Assembly (NCBI RefSeq): GCF_019844075.1
Contig: NZ_CP081964.1
Coordinates: 1,302,001 to 1,366,000, forward strand
From: Curtobacterium sp. TC1
Lineage (GTDB): Bacteria > Actinomycetota > Actinomycetes > Actinomycetales > Microbacteriaceae
DNA: 64,000 nt
Direction: 5' to 3'
In this document: positions 49,105 through 57,176 of the stretch, one piece after another
Position numbering within the stretch: position 1 is the stretch's first letter
Layout of the letters: each line of letters begins with the position of its first letter
The notes under the pieces: generated by a model
The model's input: only the letters and a program-made list of their open reading frames with translations
What the model was told of the DNA's origin: nothing
The model's database searches: none
Translations under genes and position numbers: made by a program

Positions 49105-50793
49105 TCAGGAGCGGCTGCGTGAGGCCTGCGCCGAGTCCATCGCGAGCTCTTCGGCGTCGAGGGTCACGAGCACGCGGCGCATGACCTCCTCGTCGAGGTT
49201 GCCCTTCTCGCGCTCCTCGAGCACGATCTCGCGTCGGCGGTCGAGCAGCTCACGCCGGATGTCCTGGATCTGCGAGCCGCGCAGCCGCATCGGGGCGTTC
49301 CGCTCCTCGTCCTCTTCCTCGAGCGCGTCCTGGCGGAAGGTCTCGACCTGCCGCTCGAGCCGGGCCTTCAGCCGGTTCACCACGGAGTCGACGGCGACGG
49401 CGCCGTACTGCTTCGACCAGTCCGGGCGGCGCTTCTCGAGCAGCTCGATCGCCGCCTCGGTCGTGCGCTGGTTCAGGCGCATCTCGCTGCGGACGTCCTC
49501 CTCGCCCTCGGCCGGGTCCTGCACCTTGAGGGCGCGGATGACGAACGGCAGGGTCAGGCCCTGCAGCAGCAGGGTGCCGACGGTGACGAAGAACGCGATG
49601 ATGAAGATCGTGTCCTGTGCGGGGATCTGCGTCGGGCTCGCGACCACCGACACCGCGGCGGCGAGCGTCACCACGCCGCGCATGCCGGTCCACGAGATCA
49701 CGGTCAGCTCGCGCCAGTTGAGCTTCGGTTCGGCCGTCCCGCGCATCCACCGCAGGGACGGGTGCCCGCGGGACAGTTTGATGCGCAGTGGACGGAGCCA
49801 CCGCCCGTTGAAGCGGTTGCGCACGTACGACTCGAAGATGAAGAGGGGCCGCACCAGGATCACGACGCCGAGCACCACGGCCGCGGCGGTGAGGGTCTGT
49901 CCGAGGCTCCGCTCGCTCTCGACCAGGTCCTGCACCACCGTGTTCAGCTGCAGACCGATCAGGGCGAAGACGAAGCCCTCGAGGATGACGTCGATGCTGG
50001 TCCACAGCGGGCGCTCCTGCAGCCGGGTGGCGTAGCCCTCCTTCGGCGAGTTGTAGCCGATGTACAGGCCGGCCGTGACGACCGCGATGACGCCGGAGCC
50101 GGAGAGGTCCTCGGCCAGGATGTACGCGACGAAGGGCAGCAGGATGCTCATGATCGTCTCGACCACGGGGTCGTTGAGACGCATCCGGATCCAGTGCACG
50201 ACGACGCCGAGCACGATGCCGACGGCGAGCCCGACGCCGATCGCCAGGCCGAAGATGCCGAGGTCCTGCCAGATCGTCAGTGACGTGCCCGCGATGATCA
50301 GCGTGAACACGCGCACCAGGGTCAGGGACGCGGCGTCGTTGATCAGGCTCTCGCCGGACAGCACCGTCATCACCCGGCGGGGGAGCCCGAGCTTGCGGCC
50401 GATCGCGGCGGCCGACACGGCGTCCGGCGGGGCCACGATCGCACCGAGCAGGATCGCCGCCGGCAGGGTCATGTCCGGGATGAGGAAGTACGCCACCGCG
50501 CCGACCACGAGTGCCGTGACGATGACCAGGAAGATGCCGAGACGCCGGATCTGCTTGATCGACGTGCGGAAGCTCTGCCACGACACGTCGAGGGCCGCCG
50601 AGTAGAGCAGCGGCGGCAGGATCACCGTCAGGATCACCTCGGAGTCGATCTCCATCGCGGGGAGCCCCGGCAGGAACGACGCTGCGAGCGCGACCGCCGT
50701 CACGAGCAGGGGAGCGGGGAGTCCCTTCGCCCGTGCGAACCCGGTCACCGCGAGCGATCCGACCAACAGGATGAGGAGCTCGACGGTGTCCAT
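49105..50793 (-). CDS. Monovalent cation/proton antiporter (CPA1, NhaP-like)
   Basis: This 562-residue protein starts at ATG 50793 (MDTVELLILLVGSLAVTG); ATG 50802 would add MSP. About 12 membrane helices are visible. Family motifs include LGAIVAPPDAVSAAAIGRKL, LSGESLINDAASLTLVR with the ion-binding acidic residues and WTGMRGVVTLAAAVSV. The last ~130 residues are a charged cytoplasmic tail (RLKARLERQVETFRQDALEEEDEER), likely regulatory. It exchanges protons for Na+ or K+ at the membrane. It is divergent from pitA; the PHO-like element lies between them. Confidence 0.9.
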   Translation of the reverse strand: MDTVELLILLVGSLAVTGFARAKGLPAPLLVTAVALAASFLPGLPAMEIDSEVILTVILPPLLYSAALDVSWQSFRTSIKQIRRLGIFLVIVTALVVGAVAYFLIPDMTLPAAILLGAIVAPPDAVSAAAIGRKLGLPRRVMTVLSGESLINDAASLTLVRVFTLIIAGTSLTIWQDLGIFGLAIGVGLAVGIVLGVVVHWIRMRLNDPVVETIMSILLPFVAYILAEDLSGSGVIAVVTAGLYIGYNSPKEGYATRLQERPLWTSIDVILEGFVFALIGLQLNTVVQDLVESERSLGQTLTAAAVVLGVVILVRPLFIFESYVRNRFNGRWLRPLRIKLSRGHPSLRWMRGTAEPKLNWRELTVISWTGMRGVVTLAAAVSVVASPTQIPAQDTIFIIAFFVTVGTLLLQGLTLPFVIRALKVQDPAEGEEDVRSEMRLNQRTTEAAIELLEKRRPDWSKQYGAVAVDSVVNRLKARLERQVETFRQDALEEEDEERNAPMRLRGSQIQDIRRELLDRRREIVLEEREKGNLDEEVMRRVLVTLDAEELAMDSAQASRSRS

Positions 50794-50825
50794 GGGACTC
50801 ATTCTCGCATCGGCATGGTTCCGAA

Positions 50826-50853
50826 TCTGAACGAGTCTGAAGCTCCGGTGAAC
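50826..50853. promoter_or_regulatory. PHO-box-like direct repeats upstream of pitA
   Basis: Three 7-mers with 10-11 nt spacing, TCTGAAC (50826-50832), TCTGAAG (50836-50842) and GGTGAAC (50847-50853), read on the other strand as GTTCACC, CTTCAGA and GTTCAGA. GTTCACC is the core repeat of actinobacterial PhoP sites. It lies 58-85 nt before the pitA start and 33-60 nt before the antiporter start. Confidence 0.55.
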
Positions 50854-50910
50854 AACGGGTTGCCGATCAGGTTTGCTCCGGAGGCCGTCGATGGGGAACA
50901 CTGGCCCGCG

Positions 50911-52167
50911 GTGGACATCACACTCATAGTCGTCCTGGTCATCGCGTTGGCCCTCTTCTTCGACTTCACAAACGGTTTTCACGACACCGCCAACGCGATG
51001 GCGACTCCGATCGCGACCGGGGCCATGAAGCCCAAGGTCGCGGTCACGGTCGCCGCGGTGCTCAACCTCGTCGGTGCGTTCCTCAGCACCGCGGTGGCGA
51101 CCTCGATCTCGCACGGCCTCATCAACGAGGGCCCGGGCGGCGTCGCGATCTCACCGGAGATGATCTTCGCGGGGCTCATCGGAGCGGTCGTGTGGAACAT
51201 GATCACGTGGCTCCGCGGGCTGCCCTCGTCGTCGTCGCACGCGCTGTTCGGCGGACTGATCGGAGCCGCGATCGTCGGCGCCGGGTTCCAGTCCGTGAAC
51301 TACGTCGCGCTGCTGACGGTGGTGATCATCCCCGCCTTCGCGTCCCCGGTGATCGCGTCGCTCGTGTCGTTCCTGTCGACGCGCATCGCGTACCGGATCA
51401 CGAAGCGCCCGGTGTTCCCGAACGAGCGCGGTGGCTTCCGCGTCGGGCAGGTCTTCACCTCGTCGATGGTGTCGCTCGCGCACGGCACGAACGACGCCCA
51501 GAAGACGATGGGTGTCATCACGCTGACGCTGATCGCCTCGGGGGCGCAGTCGTCGAACCAGGGCGTGCAGTTCTGGGTCGTCGTGGCCTGTGCCCTGGCG
51601 ATCGCCCTCGGTACCTACACGGGCGGGTGGCGCATCATCCGCACCCTCGGGTCCGGCATCACCGAGATCCGTGCGACCCAGGGCTTCGCTGCCGAGGCGT
51701 CGACCGCCGCGACCATCCTGGCGTCCAGCCACCTCGGCTTCGCGCTCTCGACCACGCAGGTGTCCTCAGGCTCGATCATCGGTGCCGGGCTCGGCCGCCG
51801 CGGCTCGAAGATCCAGTGGTCCACCGCCGGCAAGATCGTGATCGCCTGGTTCATCACCCTGCCCGCCGCCGCAGCCGTGGGCGCCGTGGCGTCGGGCATC
51901 GCACGCCTCGGCGTCGTCGGGCTCGTCATCGACGCGGTCGTCGGTGCCGCCGTGATCCTCGGCCTGTACCTGTGGTCGCTCCGGAAGCCGCACGAGCAGG
52001 CATCGGCCATCGAGGTCGACGTCGCCGCGAACGCCGTGTACACCCGCAAGGAACTGCGCGACCTGCAGCGCAAGAAGCGTGCGGACGCCGTCGCCGACCG
52101 TCGCGCCGCACTGAGCCGCGAGCGCACGCTCCGCCGCATGGCCGCACGCAAGGGAGGCCGTCGCTGA
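50911..52167 (+). CDS. pit: Low-affinity inorganic phosphate transporter (PiT family)
   Basis: From GTG 50911 (VDITLIVVLVIALALFFDF) this is a 418-residue protein. ATG 50815 is in frame, but the added 96 bp are unusually AT-rich for a coding region here and hold the PHO-box-like repeats. The PiT signature is duplicated: FDFTNGFHDTANAMATPIAT near the N-terminus and SMVSLAHGTNDAQKTMGVI in the second half. About ten membrane helices are seen. It imports metal-phosphate with protons. A TGATG overlap couples it to the 98-residue protein. Confidence 0.92.
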   Translation: MDITLIVVLVIALALFFDFTNGFHDTANAMATPIATGAMKPKVAVTVAAVLNLVGAFLSTAVATSISHGLINEGPGGVAISPEMIFAGLIGAVVWNMITWLRGLPSSSSHALFGGLIGAAIVGAGFQSVNYVALLTVVIIPAFASPVIASLVSFLSTRIAYRITKRPVFPNERGGFRVGQVFTSSMVSLAHGTNDAQKTMGVITLTLIASGAQSSNQGVQFWVVVACALAIALGTYTGGWRIIRTLGSGITEIRATQGFAAEASTAATILASSHLGFALSTTQVSSGSIIGAGLGRRGSKIQWSTAGKIVIAWFITLPAAAAVGAVASGIARLGVVGLVIDAVVGAAVILGLYLWSLRKPHEQASAIEVDVAANAVYTRKELRDLQRKKRADAVADRRAALSRERTLRRMAARKGGRR

Positions 52168-52463
52168 TGGGCATCGACTGGTTTGCATTCCTCACCGTGG
52201 CGCTCGTCGCCGTGGTCTCGTCCTGCTTCGTCGTCGCCGTCTACTCGGTCGGCCTCCGCTTCTGGAGCGCCGCGGACACCCGCGCCGGCAAGTTCACCGT
52301 GAAGGACGACGGCACGATCGGTCCGGCGACCGCCGGGTTCCCGAACCCCGCCGGAGCGACGACCGCGGTGCGTGCCTTCCGGGCGCTCGCGATCCTCTGC
52401 TACGCGGTCTGCGGCGCCGTCGTCCTGTACGGCATCTACCTCATCGTGCCCCAGTTCCACTGA
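52167..52463 (+). CDS. Small membrane protein coupled to PitA
   Basis: This 98-residue protein has two membrane helices (about 5-30, FLTVALVAVVSSCFVVAVYS; and about 75-95, AILCYAVCGAVVLYGIYLIV) joined by a soluble loop. The start codon shares one base with the pitA stop (TGATG). I do not recognise a family. Strict coupling suggests a helper or regulatory subunit of PitA, but this is inference. An extragenic palindrome follows 27 nt after the stop. Confidence 0.7.
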   Translation: MGIDWFAFLTVALVAVVSSCFVVAVYSVGLRFWSAADTRAGKFTVKDDGTIGPATAGFPNPAGATTAVRAFRALAILCYAVCGAVVLYGIYLIVPQFH

Positions 52464-52489
52464 CGCGGGGCGCGCGCGACGCGCGCATC

Positions 52490-52540
52490 GTGAGCAGCAA
52501 TGGTCGGGTGCCTTCCGGCGACCCGACCGTTCCTGCTCAC
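52490..52540. repeat. Extragenic palindrome, GTGAGCAG family (copy 2)
   Basis: GTGAGCAGCAATGGTCGGGT (52490-52509) pairs with ACCCGACCGTTCCTGCTCAC (52521-52540) with two mismatched or wobble positions. Both arms and the loop flank (GCC/GGC) are the same as in the copy at 40382-40432. It follows the pitA operon stop by 27 nt. Confidence 0.9.
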
Positions 52541-52609
52541 CATGTGCGCGCTCCGGCGCGGGCCCGCACACACCCCGAGCTCGTCCCGGACCGGCCGGAC
52601 GGACTGGGC

Positions 52610-52615
52610 TAGCCT
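52610..52615 (+). promoter_or_regulatory. -10 box of aspA, probable leaderless transcript
   Basis: TAGCCT lies 6 nt before GTG 52622, with no ribosome binding site. Transcription probably begins on the start codon. No clear -35 hexamer is seen. Confidence 0.45.
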
Positions 52616-52621
52616 CGACGT

Positions 52622-54112
52622 GTGACCGGCAACGAAGCAGCACAGGCCCCCGCAGGGGCGCAGACCCGTACCGAGAGCGACTCGCTGGGGTCGCGCGAGG
52701 TCCCGATCGACGCCTACTGGGGCATCAACACCCTGCGCGCGCTGGAGAACTTCCCGATCACGTCGGTGCCGATCTCGGTGTACCCGGACCTCATCGAGGC
52801 CCTCGCCACGGTGAAGCAGGCGGCGGCGCGGGCGAACCGGGCGATCGGGGTCCTCGACGAGGAGCGCGCCGACGCCATCGACCGTGCTGCGCAGGAGGTG
52901 CGTGACGGTGCCCTGCGCGAGCAGTTCGTCGTCGACGTCGTGCAGGGCGGCGCCGGCACGAGCACGAATATGAACACGAACGAGGTCCTGGCGAACCGGG
53001 CCCTCGAGCTCCTCGGCCGCGAGCGGGGCGACTACGGGTACCTGCACCCGATCGACCACGTGAACCGCAGCCAGTCGACGAACGACACGTACCCGACGAG
53101 CATCAAGATCGCGATGATCTTCTCCGCCCGGCGGCTCATCGAGCAGCTCGAGCAGCTCTCCGCGGCGTTCGCCGAGCGGGGGAACGCCTTCGCCGACGTG
53201 CTCAAGGTCGGCAGGACACAGCTGCAGGACGCCGTGCCGATGACCCTCGGGCAGGAGTTCACCGGGTTCTCGCACACCATCCAGGAGGACGCCGACCTGC
53301 TCCGCAAGGTCCTGCCGCTGTTGGCCGAGATGAACCTCGGCGCGACGGCGATCGGCACCGGGATCACCGCGGACCCGCTCTACCGCGACGAGGTCCGCCG
53401 GCAGCTGCAGGACGCCAGCGGCATCGACGTCGTGACGGCGCCGGACCTGATCGAGGCGACGAGCGACGCCGGCGCCTTCATGACGCTGTCCGGCACGGTG
53501 AAGCGCAGTGCCGCGAAGCTCTCGAAGATCTGCAACGACCTGCGGCTGCTCGCGTCGGGGCCGCAGGCGGGGCTCGGCGAGATCACCCTGCCGGCGCGCC
53601 AGGCGGGCTCGTCGATCATGCCGGGCAAGGTGAACCCGGTGATCCCCGAGGTCGTGAACCAGATCGCGTTCGCCGTGGTCGGCGCCGACACCACGGTGAC
53701 GATGGCAGCCGAGGGTGGCCAGCTGCAGCTCAACGCGTTCGAGCCGATCATCGCGCACTCGATCCTCCAGTCGCTGCAGTGGATGTCGCGGGGCTGTGCC
53801 ACGTTGCGCGAGCACTGCGTGACCGGCATCGAGGCGAACGAGGCGAAGCTCGCGGCGCAGGTCGACACGAACGTCGGGGTGGTCACGGCGCTCACCCCGT
53901 ACATCGGCTACGCGGCGGCGGCGTCGATCGCGCACACGGCACTGACGACGTCGACGCCGATCTCGACGCTCGTCGTCGCGGCCGGCCTGATGGACGAGGA
54001 CCAGGTGCAGCGTGTGCTGAGCCCGGCGCGGCTGTCCGGCATCGAGCTCGCGACCGGCGCGATCCCGGTGGTCACCGAGGAGATGCTGGACCAAGCGGCG
54101 CGTGAGCGCTGA
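52622..54112 (+). CDS. aspA: Aspartate ammonia-lyase
   Basis: This 496-residue enzyme of the fumarase/aspartase superfamily starts at GTG 52622. The family signature GSSIMPGKVNP is at about 329-339, with GGAGTSTNMNTNEVLANRA and RSQSTNDTYPTS (substrate-binding) upstream. EVPIDAYWGINTLRALENFPI at the N-terminus separates it from argininosuccinate lyases. Aspartase is favoured over class II fumarase because of the REVPIDAYWGI and INTLRA segments, but sequence alone leaves some doubt. It converts aspartate to fumarate and ammonia. It is convergent with the BrkB gene. Confidence 0.9.
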   Translation: MTGNEAAQAPAGAQTRTESDSLGSREVPIDAYWGINTLRALENFPITSVPISVYPDLIEALATVKQAAARANRAIGVLDEERADAIDRAAQEVRDGALREQFVVDVVQGGAGTSTNMNTNEVLANRALELLGRERGDYGYLHPIDHVNRSQSTNDTYPTSIKIAMIFSARRLIEQLEQLSAAFAERGNAFADVLKVGRTQLQDAVPMTLGQEFTGFSHTIQEDADLLRKVLPLLAEMNLGATAIGTGITADPLYRDEVRRQLQDASGIDVVTAPDLIEATSDAGAFMTLSGTVKRSAAKLSKICNDLRLLASGPQAGLGEITLPARQAGSSIMPGKVNPVIPEVVNQIAFAVVGADTTVTMAAEGGQLQLNAFEPIIAHSILQSLQWMSRGCATLREHCVTGIEANEAKLAAQVDTNVGVVTALTPYIGYAAAASIAHTALTTSTPISTLVVAAGLMDEDQVQRVLSPARLSGIELATGAIPVVTEEMLDQAARER

Positions 54113-54139
54113 CGCGCGAGCACGGGCGGCGCAACCGCC

Positions 54140-55225
54140 TCACGGCATCGGTGCCTCGCCGACGCGCACCTGCTGCGCGACGTCGCGCAGGTGCTCCTGC
54201 GCCGGGGTCGGCTCGACGTCCTCGTCGGCAGCGACCTGCGCCGCGACGCTCCGGACGTGCCGAGCAGCCGCGATGTCGGCGTCGCGCCAGCGGGCCAGCG
54301 TGAAGTTCCGCGTCACGTCGCGCAGCGGCAACCGGATCGACTCGTCGGCCTCGATGCCGGCCAGGAGCTGCCGCATCCGGATCACCTCGGAGTCGAGTTC
54401 GCCGCCGACCACGAGCACGAAGTTCGAGATGTACAGGTAGACGAGCAGCAGGATCCCGCCGCCGAGCCACCCGTACGCACGGTTGCCGCCGCCGATCGTC
54501 TCGACGTAGACGGCGAAGCCGAGGGTCGCGAGCGCCCAGGTGACGATGGCGAACGCGGCACCGGCGGACACCCACCGCAGCTGCGGCGTCTTCACGTTCG
54601 GGGTCGCGTAGTACAGGACCGCGACCATCACGACCAGGTCGGCGGCGAGCACGGGCCACTTCACGACGTTCCACACGTCGTCGATCCACGGCGCCCAACC
54701 GAACGACGCGACGATCGCCGCCGAGATCGTCGGGGTGCCGAGCAGGATGACGATCGCGATCGCCCCGCCCACCATCACGAGCAGCGTGACGAGCAGCATC
54801 ATGCTGCGGAACTTCCAGATCCGCCGCCCCTCCTCGACCTCGTACGAGGTGTTCATGGCGCGCCCGAACGCCGTCGCGTACCCGGACAGCGACCACAGCG
54901 TCAGCACGACACCGATCGCGAAGCCGAGCCACGGGTTGTCGAGGGTCAGCAGCTGCCGCAGCGGGGTCTCGAGGTGCTCCGCCGTCTCCGGTCGCAGGAT
55001 GAACCCGAGTACGCCGATGATGTCGGACAGGCTGTCGCCCTCGCGGTCCACGATCGACAGCGCGGACACCACCGTCAGCGCCGTCGGGAACACGGTCAGC
55101 AGCGCGAAGAACGTCAGCGACGCGGCCGCGTCGACGACGCGGTGCCGGATGACCGAGTGGTAGGTGCGCCGGACGACGGCGCGGACTCCCGTCCGCTGGA
55201 GATCGCGCGATGCGCTGTCCGGCAT
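54140..55225 (-). CDS. YihY/BrkB-family membrane protein
   Basis: From ATG 55225 (MPDSASRDLQRTG) this is a 361-residue protein; GTG/ATG 55246 would add seven residues. Six membrane helices are seen. The family pattern VDAAASLTFFALLTVFPTAL is at about 45-65, and RRIWKFRSMMLLVTLL and YGWLGGGILLLVYLYISNFVLVVGGELDSE come later. TACCGT just upstream on the minus strand may give a leaderless mRNA. YihY proteins have no agreed function (the old RNase BN label was a mistake). It is convergent with aspA. Confidence 0.85.
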   Translation of the reverse strand: MPDSASRDLQRTGVRAVVRRTYHSVIRHRVVDAAASLTFFALLTVFPTALTVVSALSIVDREGDSLSDIIGVLGFILRPETAEHLETPLRQLLTLDNPWLGFAIGVVLTLWSLSGYATAFGRAMNTSYEVEEGRRIWKFRSMMLLVTLLVMVGGAIAIVILLGTPTISAAIVASFGWAPWIDDVWNVVKWPVLAADLVVMVAVLYYATPNVKTPQLRWVSAGAAFAIVTWALATLGFAVYVETIGGGNRAYGWLGGGILLLVYLYISNFVLVVGGELDSEVIRMRQLLAGIEADESIRLPLRDVTRNFTLARWRDADIAAARHVRSVAAQVAADEDVEPTPAQEHLRDVAQQVRVGEAPMP

Positions 55226-55250
55226 GCGTTGTACGGTACCCGACACGTGG

Positions 55251-55294
55251 CGGACGGGAGGCCCGTGGCGGCCCCGCCACGGGCCTCCCGTCCG
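55251..55294. repeat. Extragenic palindrome, GGGAGGC family (copy 3)
   Basis: Perfect 21-bp arms (55251-55271 and 55274-55294) begin CGGACGGGAGGCCCGTGGCG. The left arm is nearly identical to those at 34565 and 60352. It lies between the BrkB start and the MFS stop, both minus strand, so it is downstream of the MFS gene. Confidence 0.9.
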
Positions 55295-55415
55295 GCCCTT
55301 GGTCGCGTCCGGCGGCCGCTGTCGAGTCTCGGGCTGAACGACAGATCACGCGCTCCCCGGCCCGAGGACCGTCGCTGGGGCCGAGTCTCGGCGCAGCGAG
55401 CCCGAATCTCGGGCG

Positions 55416-56735
55416 TCAGTTGGCGTGGGGGTGCAGGGCGTCGTAGCGGCGGAACGACGGGACCAGGCGGAGGAGCAGCGCGACGAGCGCGACGATGAGC
55501 ACCCCGCCGATGATCGGCGGGTACGCGATGCCGGCCGCGACGACCAGACCCGCGTAGAGGTCACCGAGCCGAGGGCCTCCGGTGACGACCACGATGAAGA
55601 TGCCCTGCAGCCGCCCGCGCATGCCGTCCGGCGACGCCGCCTGCAGGATCGTGTTCCGGAACACCGAGCTGACGTTGTCCGCACCGCCGGCCATCGCCAG
55701 GAACAGCGCCGCGAGCCCGAGCGCCGGCAGGATCTCGACACCGAACGCTTCGCCTGAGCGCCCGCCGAGCACGTGCGCCAGCGCGATGACCACACCGAAC
55801 GCGGCGATCGCGCCGCCGTACGCCGTGATGGCCCAGCCGACGGCCTCGCCCTGGCGGCGCACGTGCCCGAGCGGGCCGGAGAAGACGCTCGACAGCAGCG
55901 CACCGATCGCGTACGCGGCCGTGAGCGTGCCGACGGTGATCGATCCGCCGCCGATCACCAGCGCCCCGATCGCGGGGAACAGGACGCGGGGCTGCCCGAA
56001 CGTCATCGCGACGATGTCGAGCACGAACGTCATGGTGATGTTGCGCGACCGCCGCAGGAACTTCGCACCCTCGATGAGCGAGCTGAGCCCCGGGCGGAGC
56101 GCACCGTGGTCGGCGGCCATGCGCGGCAGCGTGAACACCCCGAGGAACGCGAACGTGAACAGGACGACGTCGATCGTGTAGGTCGGCGCGAACCCGACGC
56201 TCGCGATCAGCACACCGGCGACCGCCGGACCCACCGTGACCTGGAAGCCCGAGGCGATCCCGCCCAGGGCGCTCGCCGCGGGCAGCAGGTCCGTGCCGAC
56301 CAGTCGCGGGACGATCGCCGAGCGCGAGGCGTTGCTCACGGTCGCGGCGACGGCGTTCACGGTCGCCAGGACGTAGAGCAGGGCGACGCTGTGCAGCCCG
56401 AGCCACGAGTGGGTGGCGATCAGGGCGACGGCGACCCAAGCGATGATCGACGACACGAGCGCGACCGTGCGGCGGTCGAAGGCGTCGGCGAGCATGCCGC
56501 CGTACAGGCCCGCGACCACCATCGGCAGCAGGGCGATGACCCCCACGAGCGCCACCGCGAAGGTGGAGTGCGTGATCTCGTACACCTCGAGCCCGACCGC
56601 CACCGTGGTCATCTGCGTGCCGATCCCGGCGATGGCGGTGCCCGCCCAGAGCCGGGCGAAGGCGGGGGATCGGCGGAGCGGGGTGAGGTCGGCGAGCAGG
56701 CGGCGGTGCGGCGGTGCGGGAGTGGGTCGTGTCAC
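55416..56735 (-). CDS. MFS transporter
   Basis: From GTG 56735 (VTRPTPAPPHRRLLADLTPL) this is a 439-residue protein; the frame continues upstream through the FKBP promoter and is not used. Twelve membrane helices are seen. ARLWAGTAIAGIGTQMTTVAVG and ADAFDRRTVALVSSI (motif A-like loop) fit the enterobactin-exporter-like/MFS_3 group. SPDGMRGRLQGIFIVVVTGG in the second half is also characteristic. It probably exports a siderophore, drug or metabolite; the substrate is unknown. It is divergent from the FKBP gene, with starts 70 nt apart. Confidence 0.88.
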   Translation of the reverse strand: MTRPTPAPPHRRLLADLTPLRRSPAFARLWAGTAIAGIGTQMTTVAVGLEVYEITHSTFAVALVGVIALLPMVVAGLYGGMLADAFDRRTVALVSSIIAWVAVALIATHSWLGLHSVALLYVLATVNAVAATVSNASRSAIVPRLVGTDLLPAASALGGIASGFQVTVGPAVAGVLIASVGFAPTYTIDVVLFTFAFLGVFTLPRMAADHGALRPGLSSLIEGAKFLRRSRNITMTFVLDIVAMTFGQPRVLFPAIGALVIGGGSITVGTLTAAYAIGALLSSVFSGPLGHVRRQGEAVGWAITAYGGAIAAFGVVIALAHVLGGRSGEAFGVEILPALGLAALFLAMAGGADNVSSVFRNTILQAASPDGMRGRLQGIFIVVVTGGPRLGDLYAGLVVAAGIAYPPIIGGVLIVALVALLLRLVPSFRRYDALHPHAN

Positions 56736-56804
56736 GGTGGAACCATTCTGCGGCCTGGACGGTCGTTGCGTCTGCCGTTGCCGCGCTCTGGTTGACTGGA
56801 TCGC

Positions 56805-57176
56805 ATGACTGACCTCAACAGCAAGCCCGAGTTCGACGCGCCCGAGGGCCCGGCCCCCACCGATCTCGTCGTCACCGACATCGTCGAGGGTGACGGCGAC
56901 GTCGCGAGCGCCGGGTCGACCGTGAAGGTGCACTACGCCGGCGTCGAGTACGAGACCGGCGAGGAGTTCGACAGCTCGTGGAACCGCGGTGAGCCCATCG
57001 ACTTCCCGCTCGCGGCGCTCGTGCGCGGTTGGCAGGAGGGCATCCCCGGCATGAAGGTCGGCGGTCGCCGCAAGCTCGTCGTCCCGCCGGAGCTCGCCTA
57101 CGGTCCCGCCGGTGGCGGCCACTTCCTGTCCGGCAAGACCCTGATCTTCGTGATCGACCTGCTCGGGGTGCGCTGA
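56805..57176 (+). CDS. FKBP-type peptidyl-prolyl isomerase
   Basis: This 123-residue protein has the FKBP fold: STVKVHYAGVEYETGEEFDSSW, PLAALVRGWQEGIPGMKVGG and LVVPPELAYGPAG. It has no signal peptide, so it acts in the cytoplasm as a folding catalyst. The conserved aromatic and Asp residues of the active site (Y, F, D, W) are kept. ATG 56805 is the only sensible start. It overlaps the aldo/keto reductase gene as TGATG. Confidence 0.95.
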   Translation: MTDLNSKPEFDAPEGPAPTDLVVTDIVEGDGDVASAGSTVKVHYAGVEYETGEEFDSSWNRGEPIDFPLAALVRGWQEGIPGMKVGGRRKLVVPPELAYGPAGGGHFLSGKTLIFVIDLLGVR

